Shown piece after piece: positions 1-8,484 of a stretch of DNA of 33,883 bases (its first letter is position 1; each line of letters starts with the position of its first letter). The stretch lies in contig JAAYKG010000012.1 in assembly GCA_012522555.1 (NCBI GenBank), positions 1 through 33,883 of the forward strand, in the 5' to 3' direction. Position numbers and translations under genes: made by a program. Under the pieces are notes generated by a model. It was not told the origin of the DNA, did not search any database, and worked only from the letters and a program-made list of their open reading frames with translations. The DNA is from Armatimonadota bacterium. Its GTDB lineage: Bacteria; Armatimonadota; UBA5829.

Positions 1-21
1 CCCAAAGCCGGCCTCGTCACA

Positions 22-30
22 TGCTATAAT
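22..30 (+). promoter_or_regulatory. Extended -10 promoter of the rhomboid gene
   Basis: TG-C-TATAAT is a perfect extended -10 element. The transcript would start near position 37 and the gene's ATG is at 63. No clear -35 is visible, which is normal for extended -10 promoters, and the leader shows no strong Shine-Dalgarno site. Confidence 0.55.
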
Positions 31-62
31 ATAATCATAACGCCAAATCCACAAACAGTCCT

Positions 63-1262
63 ATGTCTGAACCAAAATCGCCGACATTTGTGCAGGATAT
101 AAAACAATGGCCGCTGCTGACCCTGGGCATCATCGGGCTGAATATTGTCGTCTATCTCGCGATTTTTCGTGACATCACACCGGGTTATCCTGATATCTAC
201 CCCTCACGGCTATATGGGCTGGTTCCCGCGAACCTCCGAGTCGGCAAAATGCTGACATCCAACTTCGTCCACGTCAGCGTGGGGCATCTGATCGTAAATA
301 TGACTGTGCTCTACCTGTTCGGCAGAGGGGTCGAGCGGGCGATGGGCAAGCTGGAATTCGGGTTATTTTATATCGGCGCTTGTTTCGCGTCGTCGATAAC
401 TCATGCCGCGATGGTTCTGGCGGCGCTGCCGGTATATTATGCGGATCAGCCTGTTGTGGGGGCCTCCGGCGCGGTAGCGGGGGTGGTTGGGGTCTATGCG
501 GTGCGCTATCATCGCAAAGTGTTCAATCTTTTTGGCGCCTATATCCCTGCTTTGCTGGTAATCGCGGCCTGGCTTATCACGCAGCTTCTTCTCGCAATTG
601 TCGGCCTGTATCGCGATAATTTGTGGGGGATCGGGCTAAAACAAGTCAGCTATTGGAGCCATCTTGGCGGGTTTGGCTTCGGCCTGTTGGTCGCGCTTGC
701 GGGCAATATGGCGCTAAAAGGCGAACGTGAACACCTCATTGAAGAAGCAACAAGATTATATGACAACGGCAGCGTCCTCGAAGCGACCCAGCGCTATGAA
801 TCCTTGATCAAATGTGACCCGGACAATGCTTTTGCACACGCCGAGCTTGGCCGATTCTGGGCGATACTCGAAGAAGAGGATCAATCGCTGCCGTATTATC
901 AGATGGCTATAGAGCTATATTTATCGCAGGGCCGTGAGGCGCAAGCGCTGGCGTGCTCCGATGAAATGAGACGCTTCTGGCCAAAAGCAGTGGTTGCGAC
1001 CCCGACGCGATTCAGATTCGCATCTTATTTGGAGGAATCGGGATATACGAAGCGGGCGGTGCGGGCGCTGCGCAAACTCGCCGAGGATGAGCCGGATAGT
1101 ATCGAAGCGGAGATGGCGCTGCTCAAAATAGGGCAGCTTCAACTGAGCTACCACCACGACCCGGCCGCTGCGCTGGAGACGGCGGAAGGTTTTCTCGAGA
1201 AATATCCCGAAAGCGAATGGCGGCAGTTCGCCGAAGAGGTCATAGACAGGGCCAAAAGCTAA
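63..1262 (+). CDS. Rhomboid-family intramembrane serine protease with C-terminal TPR repeats
   Basis: Rhomboids cleave membrane proteins within the bilayer. This 399-residue protein has the family marks: a first membrane helix at about residues 16-35, the HxxxN motif at His75-Asn79, the nucleophile in GASG (Ser135) and the catalytic His200 in a SHLGGFGFG helix. Residues from about 225 to the end are hydrophilic and helical with TPR-like repeats, so the protein joins a membrane protease to a likely protein-binding module. The gene converges on the esterase gene and the two stop codons overlap in CTAA. The substrate is unknown. Confidence 0.88.
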   Translation: MSEPKSPTFVQDIKQWPLLTLGIIGLNIVVYLAIFRDITPGYPDIYPSRLYGLVPANLRVGKMLTSNFVHVSVGHLIVNMTVLYLFGRGVERAMGKLEFGLFYIGACFASSITHAAMVLAALPVYYADQPVVGASGAVAGVVGVYAVRYHRKVFNLFGAYIPALLVIAAWLITQLLLAIVGLYRDNLWGIGLKQVSYWSHLGGFGFGLLVALAGNMALKGEREHLIEEATRLYDNGSVLEATQRYESLIKCDPDNAFAHAELGRFWAILEEEDQSLPYYQMAIELYLSQGREAQALACSDEMRRFWPKAVVATPTRFRFASYLEESGYTKRAVRALRKLAEDEPDSIEAEMALLKIGQLQLSYHHDPAAALETAEGFLEKYPESEWRQFAEEVIDRAKS

Positions 1263-2158
1263 TCCATCAAATGCCTCTGGAAGAATTCCAGCACTGTTTT
1301 TTTCAACTCGTCAAAAGAAGGCTCCGTTTTTGGTATTGGCCCAAAGCCATGGCCTCCTTTTTTTACCTCAACGAATGTCACATCCGCGCCAACCCTTTTG
1401 AGAGCGTTATAAAGCGCCTCGCCCTGACTCAACGGGACCAGTGGATCTGAATCTCCCTGCAAAATCAGCGTCGGCGGGTCGTCCTTTGAAACGAACTCAA
1501 CAGGGCTTGCCATTCGCGCTAGCCCCCGGTTCTCGCTCACCGGCCCACCCAAAAGCGCGCTTACCATCTCGACGACCTCGGGGATGAGGGTCTTCATAGC
1601 GGCATCGGAGAAATCCGTAGGGCCATATTTTACACACACCGCCTGCACCCGGCTCGAGTATTCGAGGTTGTCACCGTCACCATCGAGCCTTTTAATATCC
1701 GCAGTTGTTCCCAGCAGAGCGGCCAGATGTCCCCCCGCCGAGCCTCCCCAAACGCCGATCCGATCTGCATCGATGCCATACTTATCTGCGTTAGCGCGCA
1801 AGAATCGTATAGCGGCTTTGCAATCCTCAATCTGCGCGGGATATTTGGCTTCCTGACTCAGCCTATACTCGATGCTGCCGGTAACGAACCCGTGACCGTT
1901 AAGCCCCCATTCCTGGGTCAAATCGGCGTTTCGGTCACCCATAAACCAACCGCCGCCGTGAATCCATATAATAGCCGGAGATTTCTTCTCAGGTGCGCCG
2001 GCGGGCAAAGTGAGGTTCATGCGAAGTGTTCGGCTGCCTGCTTTGCAGAAAACAATATCTTTCAGTGTCGTGGATTCTTCAGTTGCCGCCGCGAATACCA
2101 CCGAAGCGCTGAAAACAAGCAAAATAGCTGCGATAACTAACATTACTGTTCTCTCCAT
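1259..2158 (-). CDS. Secreted alpha/beta-hydrolase (esterase/lipase family)
   Basis: A 299-residue protein with an N-terminal signal peptide (hydrophobic residues 5-24, cleavage near AAA). The HGGGW oxyanion motif is at 67-71, the nucleophile elbow GGSAGG has Ser140, a late GDSDPLVP carries the likely acid, and GGHGFG carries the catalytic His. These match the acetyl-esterase/carboxylesterase group (BD-FAE-like), which removes acyl groups from sugars, polysaccharides or small esters. A GGAGG site lies 5 nt before the ATG. It follows the MFS gene by 27 nt in the same direction, so the two are probably cotranscribed. The exact substrate cannot be read. Confidence 0.85.
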   Translation of the reverse strand: MERTVMLVIAAILLVFSASVVFAAATEESTTLKDIVFCKAGSRTLRMNLTLPAGAPEKKSPAIIWIHGGGWFMGDRNADLTQEWGLNGHGFVTGSIEYRLSQEAKYPAQIEDCKAAIRFLRANADKYGIDADRIGVWGGSAGGHLAALLGTTADIKRLDGDGDNLEYSSRVQAVCVKYGPTDFSDAAMKTLIPEVVEMVSALLGGPVSENRGLARMASPVEFVSKDDPPTLILQGDSDPLVPLSQGEALYNALKRVGADVTFVEVKKGGHGFGPIPKTEPSFDELKKTVLEFFQRHLMD

Positions 2159-2185
2159 AATACCTCCGCAAGCGAAGATTTAACG

Positions 2186-3907
2186 TCATTTATCCTGCCG
2201 AACCCCGCATACTTTCCAGTCGCGACCGTGTTTACAAAGCGTAATGGTGGCAAATTTGTGCTGGTTGCCTCGGAAAACAAATTTCACCCGTACTATCGCT
2301 CGCCCATCCACAGGCATAGTCGGCAAATATACGGTATACCATAATGCATCGAGCTTTTCGTGATATTGAACATACAGCTTTGATGCCTCTGTTGATGCTT
2401 GCAGGCCGTTCCACCCGTCCGGGCCGTGGCGCAGCGCGTATTTCATCGCCTGGTCAGGTTTGCCTTGATATAATTGCTGCACCCATTGCCAGGCGACTCT
2501 GTCCGGCGGAACAGGCTGCGTATACCTCCAACCTATCCAGGCCAGCAGCGCCGCCAGGCCCAAGATCGACAACCCCACTACCATCTTGCGCTGCCACGCT
2601 TTTATACCACCGCCAACATCTCGTCCGCTGTTGCGGCCGCACATCCATGTGAATGCCATCACCGTTCCGGCCGACATCAATATCGCGCTCCACCAGAAAG
2701 GCACATTATAATTTACTACGCCCAGTCTGGGAAAACTCAACCGATCGTTGGAATACATTAAAGCGCCGAGCGCGGTTCCGACAATCGCAGCCAGGCCCTG
2801 CACCGCTCCCACAGCCCCGATCACCTCTCCGCGTCTGTTGGCAGAAGTCGCAGATGCGATAAGCGCCATCCACGCCGGAAACGCTACCGTGAACCCAAGC
2901 CCAATCACAATTCCAGCAAGCCCCGCAAGGACAATGCTTCGGAACATCGCCAGCACCCACAGCGCAATCGCGCTCCCGAAAAGGCCCCAGCATACCGCCA
3001 CGCACCTTCCATATTTGTCCCCAAGCCTACCCATCGGCACCGCGAATATCCCCATAGCCGCCGCCACCGGGGCCACCGCCAAACCAAACGCCGTCTCGCT
3101 GAGATCCAAATGCTGCACCGCATATAGTTTGACTACAGGCATCAACGTGCCGATCCCAAGGAATATCACGCTGGCCAGCACAACCATGTCCGGCACTTCC
3201 TTGAAACTTCGCAAAATCTTGGAGAGCTTGAATTCGGCCGGCTGCTCTTCGAGGGTAGTCAGCTCAATATGATCGTGGACCGGGCCGGGTTCCGCCCGCT
3301 CCCCTCCGATCTTTTTCGGCAGCAGCACAGCCATCACGACCACGCTGACGATCAACATCGCAGAAACAAGATAAAACGAGGCCAGGTAGGAGTGAAAAAC
3401 CTGATTCACCAGCCCGCCGAATAAAAACCCCAACGCGATGCCGCTCATATACGTCACATTGAGCATACTCATCGCCGCGCTGTGATGTTCCTCCTCGACG
3501 ACATCCCCCACAGCCGCAAACGCATTTATCCATAACGCCCCGCTGCCGAGGCCGTCGATAGCCTTCAAAATCAGCAGCCCATATATCGCCCACGGGCCTT
3601 GCAGCTTGATCGTGAGATATGCCGTGACCGCCGTCACCAGCGGCCCCGCGATCAGCAGTGGCTTTCTGCCGATTCTATCCCCTAAAGCGCCGAACCACGG
3701 CCTGGAAAGCGCTTCAGTAAGCAGAAAAGTGCTTATTACAATTCCAAGCGCCGCCTGTTCTTTGAGGACAAACGAAACATACATCGGCAGCGCGGATAAA
3801 TTGAGGATGGCATAGGCAAGCTCCGCCAGCAGCGCAGCAACCCCGAGGCTGAGCAAAGATCGATATTTGCGCAAAAATCCGGTTATAACAGACACGCTGC
3901 AGGTCAA
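2186..3907 (-). CDS. MFS transporter with a soluble C-terminal domain
   Basis: A major facilitator superfamily permease with about 12 membrane helices and the loop motif GDRIGRKP between helices 2 and 3; a second copy (MGRLGDKYGR) starts the second half. After the last helix (motif LAALLAWIGW) it carries about 105 soluble residues with a basic beta-rich end, resembling NTF2-like/DUF4878-type domains; such a tail is uncommon in MFS proteins. Start: the frame opens with GTG at 3925, but a TTG at 3907 has GAGG 5 nt upstream and gives a more usual N-terminus, so I chose it. The transported compound is unknown. Confidence 0.8.
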   Translation of the reverse strand: MTCSVSVITGFLRKYRSLLSLGVAALLAELAYAILNLSALPMYVSFVLKEQAALGIVISTFLLTEALSRPWFGALGDRIGRKPLLIAGPLVTAVTAYLTIKLQGPWAIYGLLILKAIDGLGSGALWINAFAAVGDVVEEEHHSAAMSMLNVTYMSGIALGFLFGGLVNQVFHSYLASFYLVSAMLIVSVVVMAVLLPKKIGGERAEPGPVHDHIELTTLEEQPAEFKLSKILRSFKEVPDMVVLASVIFLGIGTLMPVVKLYAVQHLDLSETAFGLAVAPVAAAMGIFAVPMGRLGDKYGRCVAVCWGLFGSAIALWVLAMFRSIVLAGLAGIVIGLGFTVAFPAWMALIASATSANRRGEVIGAVGAVQGLAAIVGTALGALMYSNDRLSFPRLGVVNYNVPFWWSAILMSAGTVMAFTWMCGRNSGRDVGGGIKAWQRKMVVGLSILGLAALLAWIGWRYTQPVPPDRVAWQWVQQLYQGKPDQAMKYALRHGPDGWNGLQASTEASKLYVQYHEKLDALWYTVYLPTMPVDGRAIVRVKFVFRGNQHKFATITLCKHGRDWKVCGVRQDK

Positions 3908-4007
3908 ACTTGCCTCACAAAACACGAAAAAGAGCGAAGTCAGGCTCAGATCTGATCTGTCTCGACCAGCACATCAATCGAAATTCGCCTGCTTCGCCCC
4001 TATATAA

Positions 4008-5048
4008 TTAGTCGATTGCGACTTCCTTGCCGGCGTCGCTGGATCGATAGATTCCGTCGATGATCTTGATTACATTCAGCGCCTGCTCTCCGGTGACAGG
4101 AACTTCGGTGTCATCTCGGATAGCATCATAAAACGCCCGAATCTCGCTCTCATAGATATTTGGCTGCTTTAACCCCGAAGGCGTGGTATCGGTAAGCGTA
4201 CCGTGCTTTTCTCCGTAGATCTCCAACGGGCCGGTCTGCGCTCCACCTTTGTCGCCAATAAACGTGGTGGTGAACTTGTCCTCTTTGATATTAGCGGCAA
4301 AGCTCGACTCAATGACCAGGCTTGCGCCGTTGTCGAGTCTAACGAACCCCGCAGCATAATCCTCGACGGTGTAGTTCTCCCAATCCCACTGGCCGAGATT
4401 GCCAACGTGCCCCGGCTCCTTACCAATATTGGTATAAGTCTTTCCGGATGCCGCGATCGGTTTGGGGTTGCCGAGCAAATACATCGTAAAGTCCAGGATA
4501 TGCACTCCGATGTCGATCAATGGGCCTCCGCCCTGCTTCTCCTTGTTGATAAACACGCCCCATCCGGGGATTCCCCTGCGGCGCATCGCCCACACGCGAG
4601 CCATGAAAATATCCCCAAGCTCTCCGGCATCAATAAATCGCTTAAGAGCCACCACGTCCTGGTTCCATCGCCAGCATTGGGCTACCATGAACTTCTTGCC
4701 GGATTTTTCCGCGGCATCGCACATCGCTTTGCCTTCGGCGGGGTTTCGACCGATCGGCTTCTCGCAGATTACATGCTTTCCAGCTTTAAGCGCACTGATC
4801 GTGGGATCCATGTGAACATCGTTCGGCGTGCAGATATGCACCGCGTCAATCTCAGGCATTTCGAGGAGCTTGTTATAGTCCTCGAACTGGTTCTTCACGT
4901 TCCAGCGCTCTCCCGCCGCTTTCAAAACATCACCATTGATGTCGCAGATCGCCATTATGTTCACGTCCTGCTGTTTTTCCAACGCCGGAAAGTGTGCTCC
5001 ATTGGCGATTCCACCAGTCCCAATAATACCAACATTAAAAATCTTCAA
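4008..5048 (-). CDS. Gfo/Idh/MocA-family NAD(P)-dependent oxidoreductase
   Basis: A 346-residue dehydrogenase of the glucose-fructose oxidoreductase/inositol dehydrogenase family. It has an N-terminal Rossmann fold (GIIGTGGIA at 8-16), the CEKPIGR motif with the conserved lysine near residue 97, and the family's GGGPLIDIGVHILD segment in the C-terminal domain. Such enzymes oxidise or reduce sugars and cyclitols with a bound or exchanging nicotinamide cofactor. The start is TTG, with AGGGG about 9 nt upstream. It lies 22 nt downstream of rtcB in the same direction, probably in one transcript, although the two functions have no evident link. Confidence 0.88.
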   Translation of the reverse strand: MKIFNVGIIGTGGIANGAHFPALEKQQDVNIMAICDINGDVLKAAGERWNVKNQFEDYNKLLEMPEIDAVHICTPNDVHMDPTISALKAGKHVICEKPIGRNPAEGKAMCDAAEKSGKKFMVAQCWRWNQDVVALKRFIDAGELGDIFMARVWAMRRRGIPGWGVFINKEKQGGGPLIDIGVHILDFTMYLLGNPKPIAASGKTYTNIGKEPGHVGNLGQWDWENYTVEDYAAGFVRLDNGASLVIESSFAANIKEDKFTTTFIGDKGGAQTGPLEIYGEKHGTLTDTTPSGLKQPNIYESEIRAFYDAIRDDTEVPVTGEQALNVIKIIDGIYRSSDAGKEVAID

Positions 5049-5070
5049 GTTTATTGCCCCTTTCTGAACG

Positions 5071-6528
5071 CTATCCCTTCACCACCCCAAGCGGCCGCAT
5101 TTTGGCGACCAATCTCGAAATATTGGCTCCGGCGCAAGCTTCCACAACCTCGGCCGCATCTTTATACGCATACGAAGCCTCCTCAGACAGCGTATCGCGT
5201 CCCTTCGCCCTTACTACAATTCCCCGTCGAGCCAATTCTTCCTGCACATCTTTGCCCTTCATTCGCTTGATTGCCGCACTTCGGCTCAACAACCGACCCG
5301 CCCCATGGCACGTCGAGCCCCAAGTCTGCTCCATAGCCGCCGATGTGCCCGCGAGTAAAAACGAATACCTGGCCATATCCCCCGGCACCATTACAGGCTG
5401 CCCCACCGAACGATATCGCTCGGGAATATCCGGATGCCCCGGCGCAAATGCGCGTGTGGCCCCCTTTCTATGCACGCAAAGCTTCGTCAGCTTTCCAGCC
5501 ACAGTATGACGCTCTATTTTGGCTATATTGTGAGCGATATCATAAACCTGCCGCAAGCCGAGCTTGTGCGCGCCGACCCCCATTATCCTCTCGAAGCTCT
5601 CTCTCACCCAATGCGCTATAGCCTGCCTGTTTGCCCAGGCGAAGTTCGCCGCGCATGCCATCGCTCCCAAATATTGCTGCCCCTCAACAGATGTGATCGG
5701 AGCGCAAGCGAGCTGGCGATCCGGCAGATCTATTTTATACTTGGCAACCGCATTTTGCATCACCCGCAGGCTGTCCTCGCACACCTGGTGGCCGAACCCT
5801 CGGCTGCCGGTGTGGATCATAACAGTGATCTGGCCTTTACCAGTGATTCCAAATACCTCCGCGGTCTGTTGGTCATATATCTCGTCAACTACTTGAATTT
5901 CTAGGAAATGATTGCCCGACCCCAGCGTTCCGAGCTGCGGCCGGCCGCGTTTAATCGCTTCGGCGGATACACCCTCGGGGTCGGCATTGTCCATGCAGCC
6001 GTCTTGTTCACACACCTCCAGGTCTTCCGCCCAGCCCAATCCCCGCTCAATCATCCATTTTGCGCCCTTGCGCATCACTTGTTTAAGCTCTAGCTCATCG
6101 ACGCGCACATTTCCTACCCCGCCGACTCCTACAGGGATGTTTAGATAAAACTGATCGGCGATATCCCGCACTTTTCCCTTTATATCATCAATAGTGAGGT
6201 CACTGCGCAGCAATCGAACTCCGCAGTTAATATCATAACCGACCCCTCCTGGAGACACGACCCCATCATCATAGGCCATCGCAGCTACCCCACCTATCGG
6301 AAACCCGTATCCCAAGTGAATATCGGGCATTGCCATCGATTGTCCCACTATTCCAGGCAAAAATGCTACGTTGGCCACTTGTTCCGGCGCTTTGTCGCTG
6401 CGAATATCATTCAACATTTCCTGGGTGGCGTAAATGATGCCGTCGGTGCGCATACCCGGTTTATAAGACTCAGGTATTCTCCACCGAAAATCGTCTATTT
6501 TTTCTAAAGGGCCAGACCACTCAGCCAT
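5071..6528 (-). CDS. rtcB: RNA-splicing ligase RtcB
   Basis: RtcB joins RNA 2',3'-cyclic phosphate or 3'-phosphate ends to 5'-OH ends using GTP and Mn2+. The 485-residue protein matches the long archaeal/bacterial form. Metal-binding motifs are DINCG, GSGNHF and HTGSRG, with further family motifs HNIAKIE and HRKGATRAF; CHGAGR near the C-terminus carries the histidine that becomes guanylylated. The ATG is preceded by AAGGAGGA at good spacing. It lies 45 nt after the dciA-like gene on the same strand. No archease partner gene is visible in the window. Confidence 0.96.
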   Translation of the reverse strand: MAEWSGPLEKIDDFRWRIPESYKPGMRTDGIIYATQEMLNDIRSDKAPEQVANVAFLPGIVGQSMAMPDIHLGYGFPIGGVAAMAYDDGVVSPGGVGYDINCGVRLLRSDLTIDDIKGKVRDIADQFYLNIPVGVGGVGNVRVDELELKQVMRKGAKWMIERGLGWAEDLEVCEQDGCMDNADPEGVSAEAIKRGRPQLGTLGSGNHFLEIQVVDEIYDQQTAEVFGITGKGQITVMIHTGSRGFGHQVCEDSLRVMQNAVAKYKIDLPDRQLACAPITSVEGQQYLGAMACAANFAWANRQAIAHWVRESFERIMGVGAHKLGLRQVYDIAHNIAKIERHTVAGKLTKLCVHRKGATRAFAPGHPDIPERYRSVGQPVMVPGDMARYSFLLAGTSAAMEQTWGSTCHGAGRLLSRSAAIKRMKGKDVQEELARRGIVVRAKGRDTLSEEASYAYKDAAEVVEACAGANISRLVAKMRPLGVVKG

Positions 6529-6573
6529 GGCGATCCTCCTTATCTGTGTTGGGCGAGGTTAATATACCCGCAC

Positions 6574-7149
6574 CTATCGCAGAGTCCGGCAACTGTCGCA
6601 GATTTCGTGCTCATCCGCGTGCAATTCGCCACATTTGAGACACTGTTTATAGCCCTCCCGGCGTTTCTCCGCGTTCAATCGCTTGCTCGCCAAAACTGCC
6701 TGCCTGATCTTTACTGCCAACCCTTCCGATTGGCAGGCGGATGCAATCGCGTCCGCAGTTTGTATTTCAGATTCCTCGAGTTCGATAGGCTCGGCCTTAA
6801 CACGCTCCGAAAGCTCTTTGTCGGGTTCAGCTTTGCGAAAGCCGCGCGCCTTGAATCGAATATCTTTGACAACAGCCTTGCCGACCGCTGCATTGAGCCT
6901 GTTGATGATGTCGGGCTTATGCAGCGTCAATTCGCTGGACCACATGCTGTTTTTGCAGGCTACAAACAACGCACCCTCTCGGACTTCCTCCGCTCGGCTC
7001 GAGGCTGCTATATGCGGGCCAACTACATTGGCCCATTTTTCCACAACACTTTGCTCCAGCAATCGCTCCTCGACTCCCAACGCCTGCAGGGTGTTTTTTA
7101 ATAACCCTCCAACATGCGATGCCCGGCCTCTTTTGAACGAGCGTTTCAT
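6574..7149 (-). CDS. dciA: DUF721/DciA-like protein with a C-terminal zinc ribbon
   Basis: Residues about 10-105 match the DUF721/DciA domain: a WANVVGP motif, then the GALFVACKNSMWSSEL segment and helices. DciA is the widespread ancestral loader of the replicative helicase DnaB. This homologue is longer (191 residues), with a charged linker and a C-terminal Cys-x2-Cys-x11-Cys-x2-Cys set (CLKCGE...CDSC) that should bind zinc. The gene overlaps recF by 4 nt (ATGA), and both sit beside the candidate origin, which fits a replication role. The function is inferred from family and position. Confidence 0.85.
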   Translation of the reverse strand: MKRSFKRGRASHVGGLLKNTLQALGVEERLLEQSVVEKWANVVGPHIAASSRAEEVREGALFVACKNSMWSSELTLHKPDIINRLNAAVGKAVVKDIRFKARGFRKAEPDKELSERVKAEPIELEESEIQTADAIASACQSEGLAVKIRQAVLASKRLNAEKRREGYKQCLKCGELHADEHEICDSCRTLR

Positions 7150-8261
7150 ATCCGCCTCACCTGCGCTGCCTCCACCTCGAAAATCGCAGCCCGTTCAAGG
7201 GCTTCCGGGCTTAAATCGGAGAGATGTGTCGTGGTTATCAGGGTCTGACAATTGGTTGCGAACTCCATAATTCTCTTGCGCCGCATCTCATCAAGCTCCG
7301 CCATAACATCGTCGAGCAGCACCACCGGGTTTTCTTTTTTTGCTTCCGCAACAAGCGATATCTCGGCCAGTTTGATCGCAATCGCGGCTGTCCTCTGCTG
7401 GCCCTGAGAAGCGAATTCTCGCGCCGCCAGGCCGTTGATATTTATAGCTATATCATCTCTGTGTGGCCCGGAATGCGTCGTCGCACGGCTCATATCGATC
7501 TCTCTTTTCGCTGCCAGCGTCTTCAAATGGATCCGGGCTATCTCACCTTCCGCCATATCCGTTTCAATCTTCAGATTGGGTTTGTATGTCACCTGCAGCT
7601 CCTCAAGCCCACCAGTCAATTCGGAGTATAATCCCACCGATGATTCGGCTAGAGCAGCGACATATTCGCTCCGCCTCTTCGTTACCGACGCGCCATACGC
7701 CGCCAGTTGGGCATCCCATGCGTCCAGCCCGGCGAAAGAAGCGCGTTCCATCTTTATTTCCCTGAGCAGATTGTTCCTTTGGTCAAGGACCCTCTTATAA
7801 CGACCCAGCGAATAAACATACTGAGGGCTGATCTGAGATATCTCCAGGTTCATAAACCTGCGCCGTTTGGATGGCTCCCCACGCACCATCTCTATATCCG
7901 AATCACTGAATATCACCGCGTTAAGCTGGCCGACGATATCAGCGATCCTCTTGGGTTTCACGGTATTTATCTTCACCGTCTTTTTTTGGGTCCGGCTGAT
8001 ATCGATTCCAATTATCACATCGTTTCTGTTGGATCGCGTGATATCAGCCGATACCTGTAAAGCGTCTTCCCCAAGCTTGATCATTTCCACATCCCGAGAC
8101 GTTCTGTGCGATTTACTCGTAGCCAAAAGATAGATAGCCTCGAGTATTCCGCTTTTCCCCTGAGCATTTCGGCCGTCAAGCACATTCAGCCCTTCGGAAG
8201 GCTCAAAAGACAACGACTCATAATTCCGAAATTTACTCAGACTCAGCGATGATATATACAT
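7146..8261 (-). CDS. recF: DNA replication and repair protein RecF
   Basis: A 371-residue SMC-like ATPase that helps RecO and RecR load RecA at gaps. Walker A is GRNAQGKS (30-37). The signature region is SGPHRDD followed by FASQGQQRT, and Walker B is VVLLDDVMAELD near the C-terminus. The ATG directly abuts the AT-rich part of the candidate origin. There is no Shine-Dalgarno site, and a TATAAT box 7 nt upstream suggests a leaderless mRNA. In many bacteria recF follows dnaA-dnaN; neither gene is adjacent here. Confidence 0.96.
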   Translation of the reverse strand: MYISSLSLSKFRNYESLSFEPSEGLNVLDGRNAQGKSGILEAIYLLATSKSHRTSRDVEMIKLGEDALQVSADITRSNRNDVIIGIDISRTQKKTVKINTVKPKRIADIVGQLNAVIFSDSDIEMVRGEPSKRRRFMNLEISQISPQYVYSLGRYKRVLDQRNNLLREIKMERASFAGLDAWDAQLAAYGASVTKRRSEYVAALAESSVGLYSELTGGLEELQVTYKPNLKIETDMAEGEIARIHLKTLAAKREIDMSRATTHSGPHRDDIAININGLAAREFASQGQQRTAAIAIKLAEISLVAEAKKENPVVLLDDVMAELDEMRRKRIMEFATNCQTLITTTHLSDLSPEALERAAIFEVEAAQVRRI

Positions 8262-8470
8262 TCTTATTATTATATATAATATAGTAATAGTAGTAATTAC
8301 GGGTGTGGATGCTGTGGATATCGGGTATATCCTATCTTACGTTGAGCGTGAAACAGATTGTGGATACTGCTGGGCAAAGATAAGACGCGTCCTGGAGTCG
8401 AAGTGGAAAAAGGCCGGGTTACCAACAGCCGACTAATCCACAACGCACGTCCAACGATATTCCACAGCTT
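8262..8470. other. oriC: Candidate chromosomal replication origin (oriC)
   Basis: Reading the plus strand: an AT-rich stretch (8262-8283), the trinucleotides TAG-TAA-TAG-TAG-TAA (8282-8296), TTA, a short CGGG clamp (8300-8303), and two abutting DnaA-box-like 9-mers, TGTGGATGC (8304-8312) and TGTGGATAT (8313-8321). Three more boxes follow: TGTGGATAC (8359-8367), TAATCCACA (8434-8442) and TATTCCACA (8458-8466). Read 3' to 5', the trinucleotides fit the DnaA-trio rule [G/A]A[T/A], and the order box-clamp-trios-AT matches the basal unwinding system described in Bacillus. recF and a dciA-like gene lie next to it. dnaA is not adjacent. Confidence 0.82.
8269..8274 (-). promoter_or_regulatory. Putative -10 box of recF (leaderless transcript)
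   Basis: On the minus strand TATAAT is followed by seven bases and then the recF ATG, so transcription would begin at or next to the start codon. No consensus -35 is visible 17 nt upstream, so this rests on the -10 match alone. The box lies within the AT-rich unwinding segment of the origin. Confidence 0.4.
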
Positions 8471-8484
8471 GTTCAATAATCTCA

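Noticed and set aside
4203-5270. A 355-codon open frame on the plus strand.
   Set aside because: It lies opposite the Gfo/Idh gene and the rtcB 3' end, has no family motifs, and the minus-strand genes are clear.
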